Below, in pieces: positions 11,228 to 22,302 of a DNA stretch of 64,000 nt (its first letter is position 1; the number at the start of each line of letters is the position of its first letter). A program made the translations under genes and the position numbers. Origin of the DNA: Plasmodiophora brassicae (taxonomy: Eukaryota; Endomyxa: Phytomyxea; Phytomyxea; Plasmodiophorida); the NCBI GenBank assembly GCA_036867785.1, contig CP145410.1, forward strand, positions 1,054,001 to 1,118,000, read 5' to 3'. The notes beneath the pieces were generated by a model. That model was not told where the DNA came from. It made no database searches and saw only the letters and a list, made by a program, of their open reading frames with translations.

Positions 11228-12285
11228 ATGCGGATAGTTGAACGATCCGTCTACGATCCACACAAGTATGAAAGCGTTCCGGACAGCCAGCCGCGGCAGC
11301 GGGCTGTGATCCCCCATGTTGTGCAGCGCCGAATCCCATACGATGATTGGCTGCAGCGCGCGCTGCTCCATCTGGCGAATGTTCGTCATCAGAAGGAGGA
11401 GCAGAGAGCAGGCGCCACGGCCAAGCTGGCGAGCGACCGGGAAATGCGGCACCCGTCCAACATTCGTTTCGATGATTGGCTGCGTCGCAAAAGCGATCTC
11501 ATTGCACAGCGATTGCTGACCGATCGCGCGGACGCTGATATCGTGAGTGCCCGTGCTTTGGTGCATGCGACCTCTGAACTGACGCCCGAGCAGCAAGAAC
11601 GTCGAAAGGATGAACGTCGTACACTGCTGGAGAACGCTGTTCGAGAATGGCATCGACGTGTAGAAAACGCGTTGCGTTGTCGTCGCCAACAGGGACGAGC
11701 CCTCCAAGAGATGTCTGAAACCAGTACAGCCGCCTCCGAACTCGCGACGTGCCAGCTACGTCATCAATCGTACCAGCGTTGGCGGCAGCGGTGGAAGCTG
11801 GAAATGCAACGTCGGAAGAGCAGGTACGTTACGATTTACGTAGGCGGAACACAATGGCCGAATGACTTCGGAATCACCAGGCAGTGTGAGGAGCATTTGA
11901 AACGGCCCGTGGTGGACGTCGCGTATCGACAAATGAAAGTGCAGCAGTGGCGAGCCGAGAAAGCAGCGCTAGAGAAAAATATTCGCCATGAGGTAATTCG
12001 GTTGGTCAGCGAGGACGAACGGCAAACCGAGGCGAGGAGATCCCTCGCGCGTGAGAGGTAAAATGATCTTGTTATGTTCTCTGATGACGTTACTGATACC
12101 ATCCAAGGTTTCGTGCGTGGCTGGAGTCTCATCGACCTTCCGCTGCCGATCCTAATCCGCCTGCTATACAAGTGAACGGTCATCATCAGACGTGGAAGAA
12201 ACGGCCCATCGTGGTGTCATATTCCACCAATACTCCCCAGTTGTTTCGAATGCCTGAAGGCGTTTCCATTGACCCAAAGGAGTAA
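11228..12285 (+). CDS. Coiled-coil protein with repeated WL-R/K motifs
   Basis: Three exons encode 316 aa (introns 11824-11880, which is in frame and lacks a stop, and 12058-12107). The protein is highly charged and helical. Short motifs recur along it: YDDWLQR, FDDWLRRK and FRAWLE. Similar W-L-x-K/R repeats occur in microtubule- or axoneme-associated coiled-coil proteins such as CCDC34 and CCDC181, which would fit a flagellated cell beside LZTFL1. I cannot assign the family with confidence. The C-terminal exon ends PEGVSIDPKE before TAA at 12283-12285. The open frame continues upstream of the ATG to 11150 without another ATG. Confidence 0.6.
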
Positions 12286-12467
12286 AGGGTCAGCGTCTGA
12301 TTACCCTGCCTAACCTCGAACGTTTCTAAAACAATACGAATGTACCCCGCCCCGGTTGGTACGTATGATACGTATCAGGTGTCTGGGACAGGTACCGTTC
12401 GCCAATCGCGGGGGTTGTGTGGGGCCTGCAAAGTGCGGAGCCGCGGTGTCGTGGCAGTCGACGCCCA

Positions 12468-15400
12468 ATGGACCCGAACGATACCAGCCGAGTGCTGTGC
12501 GACGTCCTACAACTGTCGCTGGTCCCATTACCGAAGTCGCCCAGGCCGTCGCCGGTGACATACTTGCCAGAGTTGGCCAGCGACCAGACTCTGCTTACGC
12601 TCGATGTTCTTGACCTGGCTCTGCTGGAGCGCATTCAAATGCCGTTCCCGCCGGAGCGTACCCCATTCGACTACCTTGTGGCATCGTTCGAGAATGCGTC
12701 GAAGTTGGACGACAAGGGCTTAGCGGAGACATTGGCGAAGCGGCTGGCCTCGTTTTCTGTCATAACGCTGACATCGGAGATTCTGACGGGTACGTCCCGA
12801 GACAAATCTCTACAGACATTTGTTCGTCTTCTTGGTGCCGATCCCAAGAGGAATCGTGCGCTCCCTGCTGGCTTCGTTAAGGTCATGATCGATGACGATG
12901 CTGATGAGGCGACGACGAATACCCTGTTCTCCTCTGTGCTCCACGTTATATCAACACAGGTCGGGACGGCCACGAAAATTGAGGATGTCGTTGTCCCGTT
13001 GCGTGCACTTCGTCACATTCTCGACGCTCATGGTGCCGCAGAATATTTCGTCCAAAGCCCCTACTTCAAGGTTGGCGTTGTCACTCGGTGTCCAATCTAG
13101 TGTGACTTATCGTGTGTCGGCAGGTCGTTCCATCTGCGTACTTGACAGGTGCACTGTGTGCACATCAGACAATTCTCGGAAGAGCCTTGGTCTTGTCATC
13201 CCCGCCACTGACCAATATTATGGGGAAGACGCGAGATTTCGTTGAAAGCTGGGCGCAGGGCGTCCAGGCACTCACTGAGTCTATGCATCTTCAGGTGCAG
13301 CAGGTAGGGCGCGATCCATGTTTGGAATACGTAGCGCATACTGATAGACCGTCTCTGTCCCACAGATCATCAATAAACTGCTAGTGAGCGGCCCAACATG
13401 CTTGCAGGGAGTTCTCAACTGGTTTTCCATTGTCCTTCAGACTAATGCGTCCCGAGGGCAAATGAGGTGTGTTCCGTGTACCTGTTCCGTTTGTCGTTCA
13501 AAAGTGACTTGTGTCCCTCAGGTATGACCCTATTCGGGTGGCACCTGACTCGTTCTTTTTGTCCTTCTCGGCCTTGTTACTTCGACTCGCCAAACCGATT
13601 GTCACTACAAATCCTAAAACGGGTTGGTTGTGACATTGAATGCCTCCATGTGCTGCTCTGCTAACTACGGTTTCCAGGTAGCGACAGACTAGGTCTGGTC
13701 GATTTGCGTTACTGTATTGATACGCGTCCTCCCCCAACTTGCCTCGTGTCGTGCGCCGACGTGACCCGAATGAATGCTGCCAAGGATGTTGTCGATGAGG
13801 TTCGAGCGTCGATGCAGGCCGAAGTAGACGCCATCCAGGACTATCACTTTGTCACGCACCTCATCTTCCTGACCTTGTACGGCCTGCATCTGGTTGGGCG
13901 CACACGGCCAAGTGAAGTTGCCTGATATTGACGCAACAATGGACAGGGTTTGTTACGGTCAATGCAGAATTACGCGGATTTGGCAAGACACATTCACGAG
14001 CGTCGTGAGATGGTCAATCGCATGCAGCTGTCATCGAATCCGATGGCGCAAAGGATGCGGACTCGAGAAAACGAAATTCTGGACCGTCAGTATTCAGCAT
14101 CGTACTTGTTGAGGGCGGAACTATTATCTCCTTGGATGCTCCAAGAGGCGGGTGATTTTTATGAAAAGGTTGGCTTCCGTATCAGCCGTACATGGGGTTA
14201 ACTAACCACCGACAACCTCTCATATCGATTAGATTGCAAAGTGGTTGCTACACCTGCATAAGACTACCCATCCCTTGCTGCGGTTGCTGCCTGAGTTTGC
14301 TGCTGGAGATGTAGTCGAATTCTTCATGTGGATCTCAAAGTTCGATCCAAGCGCTCTACAGAAGAGATCTTTGGACGAGCTGTTATCGTTCGTCGTCGAG
14401 TTCATGCCTGGCAGCACATCGCCGCTGAAAAATCCACATCTGCGAGGTTTCTCATGCTGTTCTCGTGTGATTTCTTCGTGATCTCATGACGTTTCAGGCA
14501 AGATTAGCGAGCTGCTGTTTGTTATGCTTCCAGACGATAGGCACCCGTCGCCTGGCCACGTTTTCGTCACTCACCCGACCCTGCGGGAGACGATTGTCGT
14601 TGCATTGCTTGATTTATTTGTATCGATATGCTGTGCGTAGTCGTAGCGAGCGTATCTCTGACATGCCTGTAGGTCGAAGTCGAGTTCACGCACGATAAGC
14701 TGACTTCCCGGCACTTGATTGCTGATATGCTCCAGTTTCTCTGGCAATACCCGGTCAGCTCAAGCAAGGCTTGGTGCCTGCTTTCTAGGCGTGTACCTTG
14801 ACGTTTTCGTTGTTACAGTTCCACCGAGAAAAGTTCCAGTCCTGTAGTGATTCGCCACGATTCATGAAGTTTCTGAACATGCTTATTAATGATGCCGTAT
14901 ACTTGCTGGATGAATCACTGAAGTGTCTGAAAACAATCCGCGAGGGTACGCTGCAACGGGTTTCAAGCGGCAACGTACTTCAACGGCAATGTAGGTCAAA
15001 CAACCCGAAATAACCGAGCTGCGTTTTCTGCAATGTCTCCAGAAGAAGTCGATTCATTTGAACAGGTCGGTTTTGGATATTGGTTCGGGTATGTCGTAAT
15101 AATTTGTGCTTCTAGGAGTTTTCTCGTGCTGAAGATAATGCTGGTGCATTCTGCAAGTTGTCCGATATCGGCGTCAAGACCCTTTGTTATTTAACTGGCG
15201 ACGAGAAGATAAGACCTCAGGTACGGTTTTCTACAGGGACCCTATGACCTTCCCTAACGGTATGCAAAGTTCCTTACCCCTCAGTTTGTTGGACGCATGG
15301 CCCAAATGATCGACTATTACATTGTCGTGCTGATTGGTCCCGAGGTGAAACCCTCATCACTGCATCATAAGACTGCCTGTTAATCCCATGGCTCTGACGA

Positions 15401-16093
15401 CGCTCTCGATGATGTAGGTGCTGGAGATCAATGTTGACAACCCTGGCAAGTACAATTTTGTTCCCCGAAACCTGCTTAGTCAGATTATCCAGATCTTTGT
15501 CAACCTGTCCGCATCGGAAGAGTTCATCAAGAGTATGTCTGGCCGCTGTCATCGTCATTTTACGTACGCTCATTGTGGGTGTCAGGCGTTGCAAACGATG
15601 AGCGAAGTTACAAGCCCAGATTGTTCCAACAGGTTCGTGGCAGTTTATTCTGCTCCGATGGCGTCTCACCCGTCGTTGATAGGCGTACAGGGTGTGTTCG
15701 AAACGGAATCTGCTGCCGCAGGCAGATTCGGCGACGTTTTTCGCCGCGCTTGAACGGGTTGCAATGGTTAAGAGCGACCTGCAAGATGAAGATACGCTGA
15801 TGACCGACATCCCGGACGAGTTCCTGGATCCCATCATGCAAAGTGTTATGCGGGACCCGGTTATATTGCCGGTTTCGAGGCAAATTATCGACAGGCCAAC
15901 TATCGAGCGCCATCTTCTCAACAATCCTACCGGTAAGCAGCTGCGATATCTTACTGCAGCCATTTCTAACAGAACTTGCTCAGATCCGTTTAATCGACAG
16001 CCGCTGTCGGTCGAGGAACTCATCCCAAATCCAGAACTGAAGCAACGCATCGACGACTGGATGCAAGAACGAAAGAGAAAGCCGTCTCAGTGA
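12468..16093 (+). CDS. UFD2: Ubiquitin conjugation factor E4 (U-box ligase UFD2/UBE4)
   Basis: A large multi-exon gene on the plus strand. The N-terminal exon reads [17 protein letters not shown] and [22 protein letters not shown], like the start of yeast Ufd2. Internal exons carry [13 protein letters not shown] (13,9xx-14,9xx), [16 protein letters not shown] and [11 protein letters not shown]. The C-terminal U-box is clear: [21 protein letters not shown], then HLLNNPT joined across intron 15932-15981 to [19 protein letters not shown]2 elongates ubiquitin chains on substrates with Cdc48 for proteasomal delivery. Family proteins are ~960 aa or more, and the gene length fits ten or more short introns, which I did not all place. 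The start ATG 12468 opens [10 protein letters not shown]. Confidence 0.92.
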
Positions 16094-16217
16094 CCATTCA
16101 AACCGTATCAGCGGGAATGAAAACGCATAATGAGTTGTGTTACCGGTATCTCAGTCCAGGTTGCGGCTGTCCTGCCCACGAACTGATCAGCTGGGTTCCG
16201 ATACCAAGAAGTAGAGC

Positions 16218-17560
16218 ATGGATTTCGCATCCGAACCGAGGTGGTTCTTTGCCGGTGCCACAGCCGTCCACGAAGCGGGACCGCTTCTGATGGTACAATG
16301 TCCATGCGTCAACCAGTTCGTTTCCTCATTGTATGGTGGCGGCCCTCCAATCGATGACGGCATGGCGTATCGAGCAGGCACCGGTCGGCACTTCCATCCT
16401 TGTCCACCCAGGTCGGCATCAGGGAGTGGGAAAGCGAAGCCGCCCCGGCATAGGCGGCGAGGTAGACGGTTTCCTGAATGTCCTCGGGAAACGCGTGCGT
16501 CCCCTATCTTGATCGCTCTACATCGGTGTCGGATCGGTGTTAATCCAGATGGTGCTTTCCATCACGCTTGGCCCCATTGCGGATATCGGTCACAATCGTT
16601 TCGTGCTTATGGCAACGTTCACCACGCCGCTTGGCGTGACCGAAATCTCTTTCCTGTTCGTGTCCTTCTGCACCTGGACGTACCAGTTGGCCCGCCGTCC
16701 TCGCCGTTATCGCCATCGCCGCCTATGGAAGTGCCATGGTGTTCTGCAACGCATATCTACCAATCATGGTCGCAGCCGACCCTGAAATGTTGACCGTACC
16801 AGCTGATGATCAGGAAGCCATCAAGCGAACCGCGAATCGGATCATCAGCCGATTATCAACGGCAGGGTACGTGGCGGCGTACTCGAAAGGGCTAACCATT
16901 CTAACCGGCACCACGTTACCCCCGGTCTTGTCGGGTTTCTCACGCTAATCGGTTTCAATTCGACAACGTTCCGATCGCTGCGACCTAGACCTGGTTCACC
17001 GTGATCACGGTCTTCTTTCAGATTGCTGCCCTACCCGTGGACGAGAAATGTCAACACGACCACGTACGCGAGCGTGCTGCTGACCATGTTCCTGTACCTG
17101 GTAAAATGATTGTTTCTCAGCGAAAGGCAGCCCACCGGTATGACTTTGATCGCACTTGATGCACTCGTGACTGTCATTCTGACATGGGTCTCTATCGGCC
17201 TGATACTCGGCGCTCCTACTGCTGTCAAATCATTCAACGAGATGTGGGTGCTGGTCACATACTTCGGTTTCCCAGTTGGTGTGCACACACAGGCACGGCA
17301 CTGCACGTCATCATTCAGACACTGGTAACGGTATAGGTGCAATAGGGTTGTTCTCCCGAGCGGGGCTCACTGAGCTGATCCAACGGGACATGGAGAGTTA
17401 ACTGTTCGGCCTGCTTCAGATCACCGACCGTGGGTCATCGTGACTGGGTCCAGCCCCTGGTCGGTGCGCTCTCCCGGTCTTTCGGCAGCGCCCAGCGCCA
17501 TCTCATTGCTCTGTTCTTCATGCTTGGCATATCCGTTCCCCAAGCGCTTTTTCAAATGAC
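16218..17560 (+). pseudogene. ATG22-like MFS permease, reading frame disrupted
   Basis: ATG22-family features appear in order: FASEPRWFF near the N-terminus, GPIADIGHNRFVLMATF, AYGSAMVFCNAYLPIMV, ISRLSTAGYVAAYSKG and GLFSRAGLTELIQ. The hallmark FFGLYAxTDKGSSWLGP segment is present as LFGLLQITDRGSS..LGP, but a TAA (17399-17401) sits where Glu is expected and a TGA (17441-17443) where Trp is expected, all in one frame. The following helix (LVGALSRSF, LIALFFMLGISV) is in another frame. Near 16690, TYQ and WPAVLAV also lie in different frames with no donor in the right phase. ATG22 proteins export amino acids from lytic vacuoles. I read this as a decayed copy. Sequencing error or unrecognised introns are the alternatives. 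Confidence 0.6.
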
Positions 17561-17730
17561 TGCGAATCGTTGCCGAACGTGACCTTTAAAGCTGACATCA
17601 GGTGGCTGATGAATGCGGTCGGTATCGGGTATCCTATTTGGCCGAAACAGGGGGGAGGGGCGCAGTGCGTTGCGGCTTGCGCCATTGGCTGCGGGTGTGC
17701 ATCACGTCGTGCGGTTCGGTGTGGGGCCCG

Positions 17731-18764
17731 ATGATGTTCGGCGAGACAGACGTGATGCTGGGCGCGGTAGTCGGTGCTGTGGTGACGGTGGCGCTGTTTC
17801 TGTATATGCGCAAGGGTGAGGTGGGGAGTCGACCCGGTGGATGGCTGTACCGCTGAGCACATCCGTGTGCATAGCCGTGGCCGCCGAGGAGCCGTCGCTG
17901 GACCCGAATAAATACGTAAAGTTCAAGCTGAAGGAGAAGACCATCATCACGCATAACACGCGTCGGTTCCGGTTCGCGCTGAAGTCCAAGAACGTCATCC
18001 TTGGTCTCCCCGTCGGCAAGCATATCCTCCTGCAGGCCCAGATCGACGGCGTTACCGTCTGCAGACCGTACACGCCCACGTCGTCGAACGATGACGTTGG
18101 GTACTTCGACATTGTCGTCAAGGTCTATGATAATGGGAAAATGTCGCAACATCTGGACAAGCTGGCCATTGGGGATTCCATCGAGGTCAAAGGTCCACAG
18201 GGCCGCTTCGCGTAAGCCGGCGTTGCAGTGTGCGTGATGATTCGGTTTGCTCAGCGTGTCGGGCGTGTTCAGATACTTGGGGCTTGGCCAGTACGACATG
18301 GGTCCACGTGGTCATGGCACGGCGACGCACATTGGCATGCTGGCCGGCGGGACCGGTATCACGCCGATGCTCCAGGTCATTAAATCGATCATGCGCGACC
18401 CGAACGACAAGACGCAGATGTCCCTCATCTTTGGCAATATCGAGGAAAGGGACATCCTTCTCAGGGAGGAGCTGCAGGCTATCCAGGAGAGTCGGTCGTC
18501 GTTTAAGGTGCACCACACACTGAACACCGTAGGTTTGAGACTCCACATGGGCGGAGCGCCTCATCAGTGACGTTTCGTTCGCAGCCGCCAGAGGAGTGGA
18601 AACATGGCCGCGGGTATATCACGTCCGGGATGATCAAAGCGCACATGCCGCCGCCTGCGAAATCGACCCTGATCCTGATCTGTGGGCCAAAGCCGTTCGT
18701 CGATGCCATGATCCCTCTGCTCGACCAGCTCGGGTACACGGCTGCCATGATGTACAAGTTTTGA
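17731..18764 (+). CDS. CYB5R: NADH-cytochrome b5 reductase
   Basis: Four exons encode 285 aa. Residues 8-25 form a single N-terminal membrane anchor (MLGAVVGAVVTVALFLYM). The FAD-binding domain has the CRPYTPTSS motif (family RxYTP) and GKMSQHLDKL. The NADH-binding domain has GMLAGGTGITPMLQVI, LIFGNIEERDILLREEL and the CGPKPFVDAMIP motif, ending in Phe as usual. Introns are 17816-17874, 18212-18272 and 18529-18584. It transfers electrons from NADH through FAD to cytochrome b5 for fatty acid desaturation and sterol synthesis at ER or outer mitochondrial membrane. It converges on NIT2 with ~90 bases between stops. Confidence 0.95.
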
Positions 18765-18851
18765 TTTTAGACCGCACCGACAACGCCATTAGCAATACAT
18801 CTTCCCCGACTTACTTCCAGTGTGTTTCGTATATCACCCTCTCTGCATACA

Positions 18852-19721
18852 CTACTGAACTTTATACACGTCGGGTCTCTTCTGTTTCCGGATCGGTATC
18901 TGATTACGAACGCGACCAACGAGATCAAGATCGAGGTCGGCAATGACGACGTCCGGGTCATGGCCCGTCGTCGCGATGACCGTGCCCCAAGGGTCGCAGA
19001 CGCTGGAGTGACCCCAGGCCTGATAATCCTGCGGGTCCGGCGACCTAGCTGGCGACACCGTTGCCACAAACACTTGATTGTCGACAGCCCTTGCCCGTTG
19101 CAGAAGTTCCCAGTGCGCTGGCCCTGTCGTCATGTTAAACGCTCCTGGGAACACGAGTAGGTCGCACCCGAGGCCGGTAGTCGCCGCACAGAACTCACTA
19201 AACCGAATGTCGTAACAGATCCCGATGCCCACCCGAGTGCCGTCCGCCATCGAGAACGACGTTAGCGAATGGCCAGGTGACAGCGTGTCGCTCTCCCGGA
19301 ATGTGATCTTCCCCGGGATGTCCACATTGAACAGATGCACCTTGCGATGTTTGGCGATAACGTTGCCGTCGGGGGACACGACGACGCACGTGTTGTATAG
19401 CTTCTCGTCGCCGTTACGCTCCGGCATGGAGCCGCCGACGATATACGCGCCTGTTCGTTTCGCGATTGCCGCCAGCGCCGCCAGAGACGCTGACGCCGCC
19501 TGGTCGCCGCCCGCACCGGCATCGGGGACCGGTTCCGCGAACGCCGGGAACGCCTCATTCGAATACGGGCAGTTGAAGCATTCTGGCAGGACGATCAGGG
19601 TGGCGCCCTGACGAGCAGCCGCGTCCGCGGCGATGCGCGCCGCCTGCAGGTTCGCCGTCTTGTCGCCGCCCACCATCACCTGGCAGAGCCCGATCCGCAG
19701 CACGCGACGCCCACCACTCAT
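18852..19721 (-). CDS. NIT2: Omega-amidase / nitrilase family protein NIT2
   Basis: A single-exon gene of 289 aa. The catalytic triad is visible: Glu in LPECFNCPY, Lys in KHRKVHLFNVDIPG and Cys in GIGICYDIRF. The C-terminus (QIPIRKQKRPDVY) matches NIT2. Family enzymes hydrolyse alpha-ketoglutaramate and alpha-ketosuccinamate, closing the glutamine transaminase cycle. The frame stays open upstream to 20147, but family alignment and the ATG at 19721 (MSGGRRVLRIGLCQV) mark the true start. This is one of few intronless genes here. The TAG stop is at 18852-18854. Confidence 0.95.
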   Translation of the reverse strand: MSGGRRVLRIGLCQVMVGGDKTANLQAARIAADAAARQGATLIVLPECFNCPYSNEAFPAFAEPVPDAGAGGDQAASASLAALAAIAKRTGAYIVGGSMPERNGDEKLYNTCVVVSPDGNVIAKHRKVHLFNVDIPGKITFRESDTLSPGHSLTSFSMADGTRVGIGICYDIRFSEFCAATTGLGCDLLVFPGAFNMTTGPAHWELLQRARAVDNQVFVATVSPARSPDPQDYQAWGHSSVCDPWGTVIATTGHDPDVVIADLDLDLVGRVRNQIPIRKQKRPDVYKVQ

Positions 19722-20422
19722 CCGATCGCCACCAAAACGCAATGAACGACCCTGCGCCCAGAGAGACGCAGTGTCGCTCAGCCTCAGACTCTGACGAACG
19801 CGCACGGCGGCTGCCTGGGCAAGGCCATTGTATGATAATGTTGCACTCTGCGCGTGTTGCCTGTCGGGCCGGACCCTGCTGCAGTCGGACCGGATTTCGT
19901 GGGGTGCAGTCGACCGTGCGCCGACGGCGACGTGACTCACCGTTCCGGTGTGACTGGGGACAGCAGCGTGGACGATCATGCCGAGGCAATTTCCAAACGA
20001 AGGTCTACGGTATGCAAGGTCCTGGTCGTCGTGTCGTGTACGTCGACGGTGATGTGTTCGATGCGCGCCCGCCGTGCGTCGTGCCGCCAGCGCGCCTAGG
20101 GCAGGTCGTGTCGCACGCGTTCGAGGTGCGCCCACGCCGAAGCGCACCGCGGAAGCCCGCTGCTGCCGTCGCCGTCGTCAGCCTCGCCACGCGGCCGTGC
20201 TAAGTTCCCGATCGTCGTCCACGAGGGCCGTTCATTTCTAGAGTACACTTCGCACATGACTGCGTCCTGGCATTTGTCTGCGACCTTGCCCCGCTGCCTA
20301 GTACTGTGAACGGGCTTACAGAGTCGTTGAGCGTCTGTGCCGATTGCTGTCCGCTGTCCCTCCCAGTGTGCCGACTGCAGATAGGGACGCCAGGCGTTGT
20401 CATCGTCGTCGACATCCCCTCA

Positions 20423-21050
20423 ATGACGCCTCGACAATCGGCGTTGAACCCGACGGGCGACTCTGTCGTTGGCCAGGTCCCGGGATTGCACCCCGACACC
20501 CGTCCAGCCTCGCAGGGCCTTGTCTGGACACCGGACGGGTTCCAGCCTCAGACACCTCAGGTCCCCGCTGCTGCCGCTGCACTTTGCTGAACGCCAATGG
20601 TTGACCTGACCCTGTCCAGCCCGCGCTCGGCAACGATGGCTTGATCCCAACATCGTGCCGGTACTGCTGGGCAGAGATGCAGTACCGGAAGAAGGACGTT
20701 GACGTCAGATGCCCGCGGTGCAATCGTTTCCAAAGCCCAACCAGCCAGCGGCAGATGCGCTGTCCAAAGTGCACGGTCCTCATTCAGCACCCGCCGCGCT
20801 GCCTCTCGGTTCGCTGTCCGTCCACCCGTCGCTCGCCTGCCAGTCGTCGTTGCTAACACACCCCCCGGCCCCAGGCCCATACTGCCGCACGGAACTCTCC
20901 TGGACCACCATGCGCCAACAAGCGTACTACCTCGCCTGCCAACGCGCCACCCAGCAATACGGCCACGTCAATCGCCAGAAGAAGCGCAGCGTGATGCGCC
21001 GGCCGACGCCTAACGAAACGGCACCCCACCCGCCGCACCATAATACATAG
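20423..21050 (+). CDS. Small protein with four CxxC zinc-ribbon pairs
   Basis: Three exons encode 169 aa (introns 20561-20619 and 20816-20874, both 59 nt). A proline/glutamine-rich N-terminus (residues 1-45) precedes CRYCWAEMQY, RCPRCNRFQ, RCPKCTVLIQHPP and RCPYCRTELSW. This gives four CxxC pairs, hence probably two zinc sites. The last pair is created only by the second splice, which supports the model. The basic tail reads AYYLACQRATQQYG then RQKKRSVMRRP. The layout recalls LSD1-type zinc fingers or the ribbons of PIP4P/TMEM55, but there are no transmembrane segments. No function is assigned. The 700-base spacer 19722-20422 contains no other gene I can support, though an upstream exon is possible after an acceptor at ~20240. 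Confidence 0.6.
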
Positions 21051-21118
21051 TCCTTTGCGAACACGTTCATCATGGGCTGTGTGCCTGGCGCCGGTGGCGG
21101 TGCGGATCAGTGGACACA

Positions 21119-21143
21119 GTGTGTGTGTGTGTGTGTGTGTGTG
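21119..21143. repeat. (GT)n microsatellite
   Basis: About twelve consecutive GT dinucleotides lie in the 448-base spacer between the zinc-ribbon gene and the SDS3-like gene. A second shorter GT run is at about 21372-21383. Nothing else gene-like was seen in 21051-21498. Confidence 0.95.
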
Positions 21144-21498
21144 GGTGTTGGACAAAAGCGGCGGCGGTCGCCGCCGGGTGGGAGTGGACCATTCCGGCCA
21201 GGCCACTATTGTAGAGGCTCGGGGGGAAAATTGCGTGGTACGACAACGCGAGGCCGAGGGGCAAGAAGAGCACCTACAAGCTCGCGGTTGGTGTCGGACC
21301 CCCATTCTTGTGTTCACGAACCACGACAGGAATCGGGTACGCCGTGTCAAACAGGGACGACGATAGGCCAGGGTGTGTGTGTGTGCCCGGTAGCGTACGG
21401 CAAGAGCGGGTCTGTTAGGACGGCGGCGATGAGAGGTGGGATTGTCGGCGGCGTCCTGCGCGTTCTATATAGGCGGCTGAGCTCTTGCGGTAGACGCT

Positions 21499-22266
21499 AT
21501 GGAATCGGGTGGAGCGCGCTCCCGCCTTCGCAGTACGTGTGCGACCGGGCGCCCGTGCGAACCGGCCGACGACGGGTACGCGGCGCGCCTCGAGAAGGAG
21601 ATCGGCGCGTTGGAGAACGGCACGCATCACCTGCTGCGCGCCGGCCTCGCCGACATCCAGGCGCGCAAGGCGCAGCGCATCGCCAGCGCTGAACAGTGGC
21701 GCAAGCACTGTATCGCGAATATCGAGAACGAGTTCGACGGCGCTGTCAAGGCCGCGTTCGACCAGTACGATGTAAGGCGCACCTGGCGTGCTGGTCGACG
21801 ACCGCGCTGACGATATTATTGTTTGTCGCAGGAGGACGTACGCGCGCTGAGGACGAAACTCATCGATGATATCAAGCGGAATCGGCGTCGCGCCCTTGAT
21901 ACGCACGGCGCCGACGGGTCGCCGACGAGGAAACGGCTGAGGCCCTGCCCACCGCAGACCACAACGACGAGATCGGCGGCGGCCATCGCTGGCAGCGCGA
22001 ACAAACCGGTCGCCGTGAAGCCGAGGCTGTCGGACGACGAGATCAGGAACGACATCAGGCGCATGTCGAAGGCGTTCACGCCGAAATCGTCCTTGGCCAG
22101 GCGGGTGGACGTTGTCAGGGTCGAACGCGGCGCGCTCTACGTTGGCAACGTTCGGTTCCGGGTAGGCGACTTTGTCGAATGCGGCAGGAGCCATCGCGTC
22201 GTCCTGGGGCGCGTCACGTCGATCAACGACACCGGTAACCGTGTCGCGTGGTACCCCGCATGGTAA
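21499..22266 (+). CDS. SDS3/BRMS1-like corepressor subunit
   Basis: Two exons encode 235 aa (intron 21772-21831, GTAAGG donor, 60 nt). The Sds3-like region is recognisable: a helix with ARLEKEIGALENGTHHLL (family L..NGTHPE), IQARKAQRIASAEQWRKH, IENEFDGAVKAAFDQYD and EDVRALRTKLIDDIKRNRRR. A middle low-complexity basic linker leads to a C-terminal Tudor-like beta segment (VRVERGALYVGNVRFRVGDFV, VLGRVTSIND), as in SUDS3. The protein would be a scaffold subunit of a Sin3-Rpd3/HDAC complex in the nucleus. A TCTATATAGG element lies ~36 bases before the ATG. Confidence 0.75.
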
Positions 22267-22302
22267 TCACTTGACGTCGGTCGGCCCGCAGAGATACACT
22301 AT

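Noticed and set aside
17399-17443. TGA (or TAA) reassigned as a sense codon in this organism
   Set aside because: TGA, TAA and TAG all end well-supported genes here (AP-1 mu, glutaminyl cyclase, TMCO4-like), so reassignment is not consistent.
17391-17453. 23-nt micro-introns rescuing the ATG22-like frame
   Set aside because: Candidate GT...AG pairs of 14-24 nt exist, but none restores the conserved motif in a single frame, and no other gene needed introns below 33 nt.
18852-20147. 431-residue minus-strand ORF as one protein
   Set aside because: Only residues after the ATG at 19721 match NIT2. The upstream part is Arg/His-rich low-quality sequence left open by high GC content.
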